Of a stretch of 64,000 nt of DNA, positions 1 to 8,107 are shown in pieces. Location of the stretch: positions 1-64,000 of the forward strand of contig NZ_JWIF01000012.1 in assembly GCF_000812685.1 (NCBI RefSeq). Direction: 5' to 3'. Each line of letters opens with the position of its first letter. Position 1 is the stretch's first letter. The stretch is from Halocynthiibacter namhaensis (GTDB lineage: Bacteria > Pseudomonadota > Alphaproteobacteria > Rhodobacterales > Rhodobacteraceae). The translations under genes and the position numbers were made by a program. The notes beneath the pieces are model-generated. The model did no database searches. It worked only from the letters and a program-made list of their open reading frames with translations, and was not told the origin of the DNA.

Positions 1-123
1 GCTCCAGCACATGCAGAAAGGAACTTCTATGACAGCCTGAACACTGTTACTCTCGCCGCAGAATAGGAACTCAACTGTCTCCGATAAACCCGGTCTGGTT
101 CAGTCTGATGCTAATTTATCAGC
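1..123. other. Unresolved left edge
   Basis: No gene is identified here. On the + strand a reading frame is open from base 1 to a TAG at 64-66 and could be the last 21 codons of a gene cut by the window edge; its product is not recognised. Read on the minus strand, bases about 75-105 contain a TGAAC...CGGGTTT...CGGAGACA-like string that recalls ends of some IS3-family elements. A second mobile-element remnant is therefore possible but unproven. Confidence 0.3.
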
Positions 124-882
124 AGATTCTTGTAGGTTCAGGACTCATAACCAAAACAGCACGGTAGCTGCGAGCGCAATTGCGGACATAAATACGTTGG
201 GGCCGCGATCATATCGAGTGGAGATCCGCCTCCAATCTTTGAGTTTACCAAACATACGCTCAATACGGTTACGCCGTTTGTATCGACGCTTATCATATTT
301 CACAGGTTTTTTGCGTGACTTTCGCCCTGGGATACAGGGCTTAATATCTTTATTCGACAATGCCTTACGGAACCAATCAGCATCATACCCTCGATCTGCC
401 AGCAGAAATTCGGCTTTGGGCAATAGATCAATCAAAGCGGCTGCACCTTTGTAGTCACTGACTTGTCCTGCAGTCATGACAAATCGTATGGGCCGTCCTG
501 CGGTGTCGGTAACTGCGTGCAGTTTTGTATTCATACCGCCATTGGTTTGGCCTCTCAGCCTTTGACGCCCCCCTTTAAAGTCGCAGACTGGAAGCCGCAC
601 GGTGTGCTTTGAGATAAGTAGCGTCCATAGAAATGGTCTTGTTGTCAGGTGCTTCGGCCGCCAGGCCATTCATGATGTTCACAAAGACCCCAAGATCACT
701 CCAACGTTTCCAGCGATTGTACAACGTCTTTGGTGGGCCATATTCTGCAGGTGCATCGCACCATCGTAAACCATTGCGATTGATGAATATAATGCCGCTC
801 AAAACGCGACGATCATCAACCCGAGCCTTCCTCGGCTCTTTGGGAAATACGGCCGTAACCGTGTCATTTGTTCCTCGCTTAG
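124..882 (-). mobile_element. IS5-family insertion sequence relic, left (5') end missing
   Basis: The segment encodes most of an IS5-family (IS427-like) DDE transposase on the minus strand. The boundary at 882/883 is set by comparison with the intact paralogous region at 8030-8133: homology to that region runs through the ACTTGGGG of the transporter gene and stops abruptly where transposase sequence begins. The element lacks the start of the transposase and any left inverted repeat. The right boundary near 124 is only approximate, placed just after the transposase stop. It appears immobile. Confidence 0.7.
145..882 (-). pseudogene. IS5-family transposase, truncated and frameshifted
   Basis: Family features are clear on the minus strand: the RVDDRRVLSGIIFINRNGLR block, GPPKTLYNRWKRW, the first catalytic Asp in SMDATYLKAHR, the second in LLADRGYDADW and the C-terminal RRNRIERMFGKLKDWRR with a terminal FWL. 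The frame changes twice. Near 838 the frame carrying SEEQMTRLRPYFPK must shift by one base to reach RVDDRRVL, consistent with a one-base loss. Near 585 a second shift is needed across a TAA to join the two halves of the DDE domain; some IS5-group elements use programmed frameshifting here, so this second break may be native. The N-terminal residues before SEEQM are missing, so the copy is judged dead. Confidence 0.85.
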
Positions 883-910
883 CCCCAAGTTTCTTACTGC
901 TGTCCACCAT
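883..910 (-). pseudogene. Nine-codon remnant of an EamA/DMT transporter gene
   Basis: The minus-strand ATG at 910 opens MVDSSKKLG, nearly identical to the start (MMDSSKKLG) of the intact EamA transporter gene at 8108. The matching DNA continues upstream through the whole intergenic region into the neighbouring arsR-type gene, so this is a true remnant of a paralogous locus. After the ninth codon the sequence becomes IS5 transposase. The rest of the transporter gene is absent from the window. Confidence 0.75.
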
Positions 911-950
911 ATGCCTGCATGTGTGATTCCCCATGCGACATCTATAACAG

Positions 951-990
951 TTGACGCATGCGCCATACTTCGGATATTTCCGAAGTATGG
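951..990 (+). promoter_or_regulatory. ArsR-type promoter and palindromic operator, decayed copy
   Basis: A -35-like TTGACG (951-956), 17-base spacer and ATATTT (974-979) are followed after 7 bases by the ATG at 987, the geometry of a leaderless mRNA. Bases 963-990 form a palindrome with perfect 12-base arms (CCATACTTCGGA and its complement) around TATT; it covers the -10 box and the start codon. The same arrangement occurs at the intact paralogue (8028-8067), which supports an autoregulatory operator. Confidence 0.6.
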
Positions 991-1713
991 AAAATGAACC
1001 TCCCATGTCGCGTATTGGTGCGCTGATCGGATCCCCTGTCCGCGCTTTGATACTAACTGAACTCTTTGATGGGCGCGCGTTAACCGCGACAGAGCTGTCA
1101 AATGTGGCCGGCGTCTCAGCCGACCGCAAGCGAGCATCTGGCGTTGTTGTTATCGGGTGGATTGGTCACCCGCGAGAAAAGCGGCCGACACATGTATTAT
1201 CGGCTGGCGTCCCCTGAAATTGCGCAGGCATTGGAACAGCTTGCCGTACACACCGCCCAGATCGCCCCCAAGGATGTCACGAGCTATCGCAAACAGACAC
1301 CCATCCAAAACGCACGCCTCTGTTATGACCACATCGCCGGGCGTTTAGGGGTGGCGATCGCGGATGCATTGGTCGCGAAAGGGATATTAATCGTACTGGA
1401 CAGCGATTACGCTTTGACGCAACTGGGTGTGGATCTGTTCGTATCTTTGGGCATGGATGTGACCGCCTTGCGCAAATCCAAGCGTGTGTTCGCCCGCCAA
1501 TGCCTAGACTGGAGCGAACGTAGGCATCATGTGTCTGGGGCCATCGGGGCCGCGTTGGCCGATCTCGCCTTTGATCAAGGCTGGATCACCCGCGCCAAGG
1601 AACGGCGCGTGCTGCATGTGACACCAAAGGGCTTGCGTGAAATGAACCGCCACTTTGGGCTTAAGTTCGGCGGCGATACCTCACCCATCGGCCTGCATGG
1701 TCACGCTCAATAG
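987..1713 (+). pseudogene. ArsR-family transcriptional regulator, frameshifted paralogue
   Basis: This is a second, diverged copy of the regulator encoded at 7303-8031. The N-terminal part (MSRIGALIGSPVRALILTEL at 1005 onward) is in one frame and the remainder, from ASEHLALLLSGG to the end, is in another. Alignment with the intact copy shows a net loss of two bases around 1108-1125, inside the recognition-helix region of the winged helix-turn-helix. The C-terminal half, including the conserved ARQCLDWSERRHHVSG segment, is otherwise open and well conserved, so decay may be fairly recent. Re-initiation inside the gene would give a protein without an intact HTH. The gene next to it, the transporter remnant, is also destroyed. 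Confidence 0.85.
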
Positions 1714-1831
1714 CCCCCCACAAAGGGCCTTTCATGCGTGACACTCAAGCCGATACGGTGCAAATTGCCGCCACACATACCAGCGTTCCACAGCCAATCG
1801 ATTTCCTAAATTAGACGAGGGAATACTGGCC

Positions 1832-2040
1832 ATGAGCTAACCGTTTTAGGATCCGTGAAGGCGCAGAAGCAGAGTTCGAAAACATCCGAAAACCACAAAG
1901 GTCGCTTGACAGAAATGCAAGGGTTCCGTGAATTCCGCCTGCTCAGAGACCCTGAGGGCGAGGATCACATGCTGTATTCCAACCATGTCATTTGGGACAG
2001 CGAGGAAGACTTTGAAGCTTGGCAAAATTGCCCTGAATAG
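1832..2040 (+). pseudogene. Antibiotic-biosynthesis-monooxygenase (ABM/HmoA-like) fragment
   Basis: Three frames must be joined to read one ABM-domain protein. The ATG at 1832 is followed at once by a one-base shift into NRFRIREGAEAEFENIRK, and near 1900 a further shift leads into LTEMQGFREFRLL, then EDHMLYSNHVIWDSEEDFEAW, ending at a premature TAG. Intact family members are about 95-110 residues with the same order of motifs and continue beyond this point. ABM-domain proteins are small ferredoxin-fold enzymes, some of which oxidatively degrade haem. The gene lies just after the decayed arsR copy and appears dead. Confidence 0.7.
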
Positions 2041-2117
2041 GATAATCGGGATTAACGTCGCGCCCGATGTGGGGCTGTGCAGTCCGGGCTGATGGGGCGC
2101 GACGTATGTATTTAGGG

Positions 2118-3215
2118 TTATGCGTTGAAGAGGAAGTGCAGCACGTCACCGTCTTTTACGATGTAAGTTTTGCCTTCCACGCGCAATTTACCCGCTTCTT
2201 TTGCACCGGATTCGCCATTGTGGGCGACGAAATCATCATAGGCCACGGTTTCTGCGCGGATGAAGCCACGTTCAAAATCGGTGTGGATGACACCTGCCGC
2301 TTGGGGGGCAGTCGCGCCGGATTTTGTTGTCCAGGCGCGGGCTTCTTTCGGGCCGACGGTGAAATAGGTTTGCAGGTGTAGCAATTCGTAACCCGCACGG
2401 ATCAAACGGTCGAGACCGGCTTCTTCCAAGCCCATTTCTTCAAGGAACATTTGGGATTCTTCGGCTTCAAGCTGGGAGATTTCTTCCTCAATCTGAGCGG
2501 AAATCACAACATGTGCCGCACCTTGGGCCGCAGCCATTTCTGCGACACGTGCGGAATGTTCATTACCTTCTGCGGCCTCGGATTCGCCAACGTTACAAAC
2601 GTATAGGATCGGCTTTGACGTCAGAAGTTGCAGAAGCCCCCAAGCCTTTTTGTCATCCTCGTCAATCTCAACGGTGCGGGCAGGTTTGCCCTCTTCCAAC
2701 TGGGCCAGTGCAGCGCGCAACAGGCGTTCTTGTTGGGCGGCATCTTTGTCGCCACCCTTCAATTTACGCACAAGGTTTGCCATGCGCTTTTCGATGGATT
2801 CCATATCCGCCAGCATCAATTCTGTTTCGATGACTTCTGCATCCGCAACAGGATCAACACGGCCGTCAACATGGGTCACGTCGCCATCTTCAAAGCAACG
2901 CAGAACATGCGCAATGGAATCGGTCTCGCGAATGTTGGCAAGGAATTGGTTGCCCAGACCTTCACCTTGGGACGCGCCCTTAACCAGGCCCGCGATGTCA
3001 ACGAAGGTCATGCGTGTGGGAATGGTCTGCTTGGAACCGGCGATTGCGGCAAGTTTATCAAGGCGCGCATCTGGCACCGCAACTTCGCCGACATTGGGTT
3101 CAATCGTACAGAACGGAAAGTTCGCAGCCTGGGCGGCGGCAGTTTTTGTCAGCGCGTTAAACAGCGTTGATTTGCCGACATTCGGAAGGCCGACGATCCC
3201 CATTTTAAAGCCCAT
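2118..3215 (-). CDS. ychF: Redox-regulated ATPase YchF (Obg-related P-loop protein)
   Basis: This 365-residue protein has the usual YchF length. The P-loop GLPNVGKST lies at about residues 8-16, the G2-region FPFCTIEPNVG follows, and DIAGLVKGAS is the G3 motif. CNVGE in place of NKxD is the change that makes YchF prefer ATP over GTP. The C-terminal region (YFTVGPKEARAW... KDGDVLHFLFN) is the TGS domain. YchF binds ribosomes and has been linked to translation and oxidative-stress control. The start at 3215 is chosen because AGGAGA lies at the right distance and the protein then begins as in homologues; longer upstream extension is not family-like. It is transcribed away from trpA. Confidence 0.96.
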   Translation of the reverse strand: MGFKMGIVGLPNVGKSTLFNALTKTAAAQAANFPFCTIEPNVGEVAVPDARLDKLAAIAGSKQTIPTRMTFVDIAGLVKGASQGEGLGNQFLANIRETDSIAHVLRCFEDGDVTHVDGRVDPVADAEVIETELMLADMESIEKRMANLVRKLKGGDKDAAQQERLLRAALAQLEEGKPARTVEIDEDDKKAWGLLQLLTSKPILYVCNVGESEAAEGNEHSARVAEMAAAQGAAHVVISAQIEEEISQLEAEESQMFLEEMGLEEAGLDRLIRAGYELLHLQTYFTVGPKEARAWTTKSGATAPQAAGVIHTDFERGFIRAETVAYDDFVAHNGESGAKEAGKLRVEGKTYIVKDGDVLHFLFNA

Positions 3216-3489
3216 GCGTATTCTCCTGGCTGCAGTTTCTGACTGGCTTCTAGGCCGGGATCGCCCGCCATGCAAGCATGCTGCTTCTGCGTCGTGTCTT
3301 CTGTGTGCAATTGGGTGCAATATCGACGCGACCGAAGTGGTTTCATTTGGCATGGTACAGCAATCCCGTGTTGGGATCATAAGGCACAATCGGGAGGGGG
3401 CGCGGATTTAGAGACGCGGATGGCACCTTGGGATTGATCTTCGTGCCAGTTTCAAGCACAAGTCATTCGCAAGAGATAAAGGACTGCTC

Positions 3490-4281
3490 ATGACCCGTAT
3501 TGATGCTAAATTCGCCGCGCTGAAAGCTGAAGGTAAAAAAGCTTTCGTTTCTTATGTGATGGCGGGGGACCCAGATTATGATGCTTCCCTTGAGATCGTG
3601 AAAGGTCTGCCAGCGGCCGGTGTCGATATCATCGAACTGGGCTTGCCCTTCACGGATCCCATGGCGGATGGCCCAACCATTCAATTGGCCGGTCAACGTG
3701 CGCTTGAAAGCGGCATGACATTGCAAAAGACATTGGATCTTGCCGCTGAGTTTCGCAAGGAAGATGACACCACCCCAATCGTCTTGATGGGGTATTATAA
3801 TCCGATCTATTCGCGCGGCGTTGATACGTTTCTGGCGGATGCAAAGGCGGCGGGTATCGATGGTTTGATCGTTGTGGATCTGCCACCTGAAGAAGACAGT
3901 GAGTTGTGTATTCCGGCGCAGAATGCGGGTCTGAACTTTATTCGCCTTGCGACCCCAACCACTGACGACAAACGCTTGCCCACGGTTTTGCAGAACACGT
4001 CTGGTTTTGTGTATTACGTTTCCGTCACAGGTGTGACCGGCGCGGCCGAAGCCGAAGCAGGCGACGTTGGCCCAGAGGTCGCGCGCATCAAATCCAAGAC
4101 AGATTTGCCGGTGATCGTGGGTTTTGGCATCAACACCCCAGAGAAATCAGAGACAATCGCAACGATCGCTGATGGGGCGGTTGTTGGTTCAGCGATTGTC
4201 AAAAAAATCGGCGATGGCGAAAGCACTGCGGATGTTCTGGCATTTGTCAAAACCTTGGCTGACGGAGCGCATCGCGCCTGA
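3490..4281 (+). CDS. trpA: Tryptophan synthase alpha subunit
   Basis: TrpA cleaves indole-3-glycerol phosphate to indole and glyceraldehyde-3-phosphate in the cytosol and passes indole to TrpB. The 263-residue length is typical. The catalytic Glu and Asp sit in [20 protein letters not shown] (about residues 45-64); the flexible loop region [11 protein letters not shown] (about 176-186) and the phosphate-binding GFGIN are present. The start at 3490 follows an AAAGGAC Shine-Dalgarno. trpB is not adjacent, so the gene is transcribed alone here, ending at a good terminator at 4335-4360. Confidence 0.97.
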   Translation: MTRIDAKFAALKAEGKKAFVSYVMAGDPDYDASLEIVKGLPAAGVDIIELGLPFTDPMADGPTIQLAGQRALESGMTLQKTLDLAAEFRKEDDTTPIVLMGYYNPIYSRGVDTFLADAKAAGIDGLIVVDLPPEEDSELCIPAQNAGLNFIRLATPTTDDKRLPTVLQNTSGFVYYVSVTGVTGAAEAEAGDVGPEVARIKSKTDLPVIVGFGINTPEKSETIATIADGAVVGSAIVKKIGDGESTADVLAFVKTLADGAHRA

Positions 4282-4334
4282 TCGAGGGCAGCCCGATAGA
4301 ATCCTGCGCCTTCCCCTTAGTTGGGCTCGTCAAG

Positions 4335-4360
4335 ACCTCGCTTCGGCGAGGTTTTCTTTT
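4335..4360 (+). terminator. Rho-independent terminator after trpA
   Basis: Perfect 7-base arms ACCTCGC/GCGAGGT enclose a UUCG tetraloop (4342-4345) and run directly into a T-rich tail TTTTCTTTT. Confidence 0.9.
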
Positions 4361-4428
4361 GCCTAATGTTGCGTTGCCTGTTGTGGCTTGGTAATGAAAC
4401 CTTACCAATTCACGCCAAGGAGGCCACC

Positions 4429-5592
4429 ATGCCCGTGATCACCTGTATCGATGACCTGAAGCGCCTGCATAAGAAACGGGCGCCGCGTATGTTTTACGAT
4501 TACGCGGAAAGCGGGTCCTGGACGGAACAAACCTTCCGCGAGAACAGCTCTGATTTTGAACAAATCCGTCTGCGTCAACGTGTGGCCGTGGATATGTCGA
4601 ACCGCACAACCAAGACCCAATTGATCGGCCAAGATGTAGCGATGCCTTTGGCGCTTGCGCCCGTTGGCCTGACCGGAATGCAATATGCTGATGGTGAGAT
4701 AAAAGCCGCGAAAGCTGCGGAAAAATTTGGTGTGCCTTATACATTATCGACCATGTCTATTTGCTCGATTGAAGATGTAGCTGCCAATACCCAGGCGCCG
4801 TTTTGGTTTCAGCTGTATACGATGAACGATGATGCGTTCACCAAAAGCCTATTGGCGCGGGCCAAAGCAGCGCAATGTTCGGCCTTGGTGATCACTCTTG
4901 ACCTGCAAACCCTTGGGCAACGCCATAAAGATCTGAAAAATGGTCTGTCGGCCCCGCCCAAACTGACGCCGAAATCCATTGCAGACCTTGCGACGCGCTG
5001 GCGTTGGGGGCTTGGCATGTTGGGTACGAAGCGTCGGATGTTTGGTAATATTGTTGGTCATGTCGAGGGTATCAAAGACCCTGCTGATCTTGCCGCCTGG
5101 ACGGGGGATCGTTTCGATTTAACCCTGAACTGGGAAAAAATCGCCAAGATCCGCGACTGGTGGGATGGCAAGGTGATCCTGAAGGGGATCCTGGATGTGG
5201 AAGACGCGAAGAAAGCGGCTGACCTTGGGGTTGATGCGATCATCGTCTCCAACCACGGCGGGCGACAGTTGGATGGGGCTCTTAGTTCCATCCGCATGTT
5301 GCGCCCGATTGTTGCCGCAGTGGGTGATAAGGTCGAAGTGCATTTGGACAGCGGCATTCGCACGGGGCAAGATATCTTAAAGGCCCTAGCGATGGGGGCC
5401 AAAGGCGTGATGATCGGCCGGGCCTATATCTATGGTCTTGGGGCGATGGGGGAAGAAGGTGTCACCAAGGCGCTTGAGGTGCTGCACAAGGAAATGGATG
5501 TCTCGATGGCGCTGTGCGGACATCGAGACGTTAATGATGTCGATGAAAATGTCGTGTTGGTGCCGGAGGACTTTGAGGGCCGTTGGGCATGA
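4429..5592 (+). CDS. lldD: FMN-dependent alpha-hydroxy-acid (L-lactate) dehydrogenase
   Basis: The 387-residue protein is a member of the LldD/glycolate-oxidase family, which oxidises L-2-hydroxy acids with FMN and feeds electrons to the quinone pool. Seen motifs are the N-terminal APRMFYDYAESGSWTE, the FMN-binding PLALAPVGLTGMQYADGE, the substrate-binding FWFQLY (about residues 125-130), and the catalytic SNHGGRQLD with DSGIRTG and GAKGVMIGRAYIYGLGA near the C terminus. The ATG at 4429 has a strong AAGGAGG. Substrate is probably L-lactate, but related family members use other hydroxy acids. It is monocistronic between trpA and a small lipoprotein gene. Confidence 0.9.
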   Translation: MPVITCIDDLKRLHKKRAPRMFYDYAESGSWTEQTFRENSSDFEQIRLRQRVAVDMSNRTTKTQLIGQDVAMPLALAPVGLTGMQYADGEIKAAKAAEKFGVPYTLSTMSICSIEDVAANTQAPFWFQLYTMNDDAFTKSLLARAKAAQCSALVITLDLQTLGQRHKDLKNGLSAPPKLTPKSIADLATRWRWGLGMLGTKRRMFGNIVGHVEGIKDPADLAAWTGDRFDLTLNWEKIAKIRDWWDGKVILKGILDVEDAKKAADLGVDAIIVSNHGGRQLDGALSSIRMLRPIVAAVGDKVEVHLDSGIRTGQDILKALAMGAKGVMIGRAYIYGLGAMGEEGVTKALEVLHKEMDVSMALCGHRDVNDVDENVVLVPEDFEGRWA

Positions 5593-5604
5593 CCTGGCGA
5601 GCTT

Positions 5605-5630
5605 CCGCGTCCCCACTTGTCGGGGCGCGG
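5605..5630 (+). terminator. GC-rich hairpin after lldD
   Basis: CCGCGTCCCC pairs with GGGGCGCGG with one bulged base. There is no T tract after it, so it may be a weak terminator or an mRNA-stabilising hairpin. Confidence 0.35.
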
Positions 5631-5677
5631 ACAGCGTCGTAAGCTTATTCCCAAGATAATTAATAAAGGTGAGCGGT

Positions 5678-5965
5678 GTGACGATTTTGAAAACAGTAGT
5701 GGTGGGCGCAATGGCCCTGACGTTGGGTGGTTGTGCTGGGGTCGAGATCCCGGATTGGCGCGGCGGTTTCTCCAAACACGAGACGACGACATCACCGGAA
5801 ACGACGGCGACACAACAGGCTGAAAGCGTTTCGACTGCTATCCCACAGACAGATGCAATTACCACGACCACCTTGGGCGACCCATTGGTTCAGAACAACG
5901 TTGATCGTGGCCCCTGCGTTATCGGTGGCGACAACTCTGCACGTCCGCACTGCCCTCAGTCATAA
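5678..5965 (+). CDS. Small predicted lipoprotein, function unknown
   Basis: Reading from the GTG at 5678 gives about 95 residues starting MTILKTVVVGAMALTLGGC. This is a lipoprotein signal peptide with lipobox LGGC, so the mature protein should be anchored in the outer or inner membrane. The rest is Thr/Ser-rich low-complexity sequence (ETTTSPETTATQQ) ending with two further Cys (RGPCVIGGDN, RPHCPQS) that could form a disulphide. AAAGGTGAG precedes 5678; an in-frame GTG at 5669 is the alternative start. No known family is recognised. Confidence 0.7.
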   Translation: MTILKTVVVGAMALTLGGCAGVEIPDWRGGFSKHETTTSPETTATQQAESVSTAIPQTDAITTTTLGDPLVQNNVDRGPCVIGGDNSARPHCPQS

Positions 5966-6010
5966 TGTGACCAGCTTCGGTTGCTCCGAGGTGCTTGAAA
6001 CTAGGAAGCC

Positions 6011-6399
6011 ATGTTCACGAGAACTTGCCCCAACTGTCGCGTACATCAGGTCTCATTGCGTCGGCAGTGGCGAAGTTTGTGGGGCATCACACCCCCTGCC
6101 CAGATTGTGGCAAGCAGCTAGAGCTTCGCACGCGATCAATCTTCGTGACAGTGTTGATGTTTCTGTTGCTCGGAGTTTCTGCATTGGGAGCGCTTGCGCC
6201 TTGGGGGCCTTATGATCCGCTATGGTACGTAGAAGCGATTCCGATTTGGTTTCTGAGAGTGGCCATGTTTATCGCGACATACATGATCAAGCTGGCAGTC
6301 GTAATGCGTTGCTATACAGTGATTTATGTGATGTTCGGAAGGTTGGTTGCGCTGGACGGACGTGGCCAGGCGGATGAAACATGCGTGAGACTGCCCTAA
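6011..6399 (+). pseudogene. Zinc-ribbon membrane protein, apparently frameshifted
   Basis: The ATG at 6011 has a good AGGAAG Shine-Dalgarno and opens MFTRTCPNCRVHQVSLR, a CxxC zinc-knuckle start. After a one-base shift near 6060 the reading continues as SAVAKFVGHHTPCPDCGKQ, giving the second CxxC expected for a zinc ribbon, then two hydrophobic segments (IFVTVLMFLLLGVSALGAL and WFLRVAMFIATYMIKLAVV). Without the shift, the first frame ends after about 36 codons; the second frame alone has only one CxxC and no convincing start. It looks like a one-base deletion in a small zinc-ribbon/membrane protein gene. Function is unknown. Confidence 0.55.
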
Positions 6400-6584
6400 A
6401 GGTGACTTGGGTTCCCAAAGTGAAAATACAGGCTGTTTTTGTGTTGACGTTTCCGCCATTCGCTCTTGGGTGGCCACCTACACGAAAAACCACTTTCAAA
6501 CCCATGTGAATCCGTCTATACGCGCGACTTCACGTGGGGCTACAGCCTTGGAGGAGTCCCACATTATATATATGGAGAATACAC

Positions 6585-7217
6585 ATGGCTGGACAGATTC
6601 CTGATCTTATCGCAGCAGAACGCACGGGGACAGGCAAGGGCGCCGCTCGTCAAGCACGTCGCGATGGCGTTGTTCCTGGTATCGTTTACGGTGGTGGTTC
6701 TGACCCACTTGCGATCCAAATCCCATTCAACGTGCTGTTGAAGAAACTTAAAGAAGGCCGTTTCCTTTCGACCCTTTTCAACCTGAAGGTTGAAGGTCAG
6801 GAAGACGTACGCGTCATCTGCCGTGGCGTTCAGCGCGACGTTGTTAAAGATCTGCCAACACACATCGACCTGATGCGCCTGCGTCGGACTTCCAAAGTTA
6901 AACTGTTTATCCCAGTTGAATTTGTGAACGAAGAAGAAGCACCCGGCATCAAAAAAGGCGGCGTTCTGACGGTTGTTCGCAACGAAGTTGAACTGCTCGT
7001 AACTGCTGGCGATATCCCTGATGTTCTGACCGTTGATATGACTGGTCTTGACGTTGGTGACACCATCAATATCTCAGCAATCACACTGCCTGCTGGCGCA
7101 AAATCCGTCATCGACCGTGATTTCGTGATCGGCAACATCTCTGCACCTTCCGGCCTGCGTTCTTCTGAGAACGAAGAAGGCGAAGAAGTTGCTGAAGAAG
7201 CTGCTGCAGAAGAGTAA
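6585..7217 (+). CDS. rplY: 50S ribosomal protein L25 (general stress protein Ctc form)
   Basis: The 210-residue product is the long CTC-type L25 that binds 5S rRNA. The N-terminal domain ([31 protein letters not shown]) is the 5S-binding part; the central and C-terminal part is the TL5/Ctc beta domain, ending in a highly acidic [14 protein letters not shown] tail that is common in alphaproteobacteria. The ATG at 6585 has GGAGAA upstream. In related genomes the gene is usually followed directly by pth; here a strong terminator and about 2.5 kb of other genes separate them. Confidence 0.96.
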   Translation: MAGQIPDLIAAERTGTGKGAARQARRDGVVPGIVYGGGSDPLAIQIPFNVLLKKLKEGRFLSTLFNLKVEGQEDVRVICRGVQRDVVKDLPTHIDLMRLRRTSKVKLFIPVEFVNEEEAPGIKKGGVLTVVRNEVELLVTAGDIPDVLTVDMTGLDVGDTINISAITLPAGAKSVIDRDFVIGNISAPSGLRSSENEEGEEVAEEAAAEE

Positions 7218-7242
7218 TCTTCGCACATCAATGAATAAAGAA

Positions 7243-7271
7243 ACGCGGTACCTTTGGGTGCCGCGTTTTTT
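7243..7271 (+). terminator. Rho-independent terminator after rplY
   Basis: Ten-base arms ACGCGGTACC and GGTGCCGCGT (one G-U pair) enclose TTTG and run into a run of T. Confidence 0.9.
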
Positions 7272-7302
7272 GTTGTGGATGGGCGAGGCGCCTTTGCCTG
7301 CT

Positions 7303-8031
7303 TCATTGGGCGGTGACCTTTGCTCTGATCTGTGAACCATCGGTGACGAACTGCAGGCCAAAGTGTTTGTTCATTTCGCGCAGGCCCTTTGGGGTGACGG
7401 TCACCACGCGGCGCTCGCTATCGCGGATAATCCACCCTTGATCAAAGGCCAGATCCGCAAGGGCGGCACCAATGACGCCGGACACGTGATGACGGCGTTC
7501 GCTCCAATCCAAGCATTGGCGGGCGAAAATGCGTTTGGATTTGCGCAGGGCGGTGACATCAATCCCTAAGGTTTCAAACAGATCCTCACCCGTGACTGTT
7601 AAGGCGTAATCGCTGTCCAAAATGATTAATGCGCCTTTGGTGACCAACGCATCTGCGATCGCAACGCCCAAGCGCCCCGCGATGTGATCATAACATAAGC
7701 GCGCGTTCTGGATCGGCGTTCGCACGCGGCGGGACACGGATCGGCCGGGTATGATTTGGGTAGTGTGCACGGCCAGTTGTTCTAATGCGCTTGCGATTTC
7801 AGGAGAGGCCAGGCGGTAATACATGTGTCGCCCGCTTTTCTCACGCGTGACTAACCCACCGGACAACAACTGCGCCAGATGTTCGCTGGCGGTTGCTGGG
7901 GTCACCCCGGCGACGGCCGACAATTCTGTTGCGGTCAACGCGCGCCCGTCAAACAACTCGGTCAACATCAAAGCGCGAGCAGGCGAGCCGATCAACGCGC
8001 CAATGCGCGACATGGGAGGTTCTCTATCCAT
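7303..8031 (-). CDS. ArsR-family winged-helix transcriptional regulator
   Basis: The roughly 240-residue protein has an N-terminal winged HTH (ARALMLTELFDGRALTATELSAVAGVTPATASEHLAQLLSGGLV, with the wing REKSGRHMYYRLAS) and a C-terminal extension of about 130 residues with QNARLCYDHIAGRLGVAIADAL and ARQCLDWSERRHHVSG, a pattern shared by a subgroup of ArsR-like repressors. The start is placed at the ATG at 8031 because a TTGACG-17-ATATTT promoter ends 7 bases before it, which implies a leaderless message; the alternative ATG at 8013 has no Shine-Dalgarno. It is divergent from the EamA transporter gene and probably represses both genes through the palindrome at 8028-8055. The inducer is unknown; the Cys residues are not in a typical ArsR metal-site pattern. 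Confidence 0.88.
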   Translation of the reverse strand: MDREPPMSRIGALIGSPARALMLTELFDGRALTATELSAVAGVTPATASEHLAQLLSGGLVTREKSGRHMYYRLASPEIASALEQLAVHTTQIIPGRSVSRRVRTPIQNARLCYDHIAGRLGVAIADALVTKGALIILDSDYALTVTGEDLFETLGIDVTALRKSKRIFARQCLDWSERRHHVSGVIGAALADLAFDQGWIIRDSERRVVTVTPKGLREMNKHFGLQFVTDGSQIRAKVTAQ

Positions 8032-8067
8032 ACTTCGGAAATATCCGAAGCATGGTACATGCGTCAA
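8028..8067 (-). promoter_or_regulatory. Leaderless arsR-type promoter with overlapping operator
   Basis: On the minus strand TTGACG (8062-8067), a 17-base spacer and ATATTT (8039-8044) precede the ATG at 8031 by 7 bases. Bases 8028-8055 form a palindrome with 12-base arms (one mismatch) around AATA. It matches the perfect palindrome at the decayed paralogue (963-990). Binding here would block the -10 region and start of the regulator gene and lie just upstream of the divergent transporter gene. Confidence 0.65.
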
Positions 8068-8107
8068 CTGTTATAGATGTTGCATGGGGCATCACACATG
8101 CGGGCAT

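Noticed and set aside
60-105. End of an IS3-family element at the left edge
   Set aside because: Only a short TGAAC...CGGGTTT...GGAGACA-like string is seen; no transposase sequence supports it in the window, so it is not listed as a mobile element.
2628-3411. Open frames on the + strand opposite ychF
   Set aside because: They overlap ychF entirely, lack family motifs and ribosome-binding sites, and follow from its codon bias.
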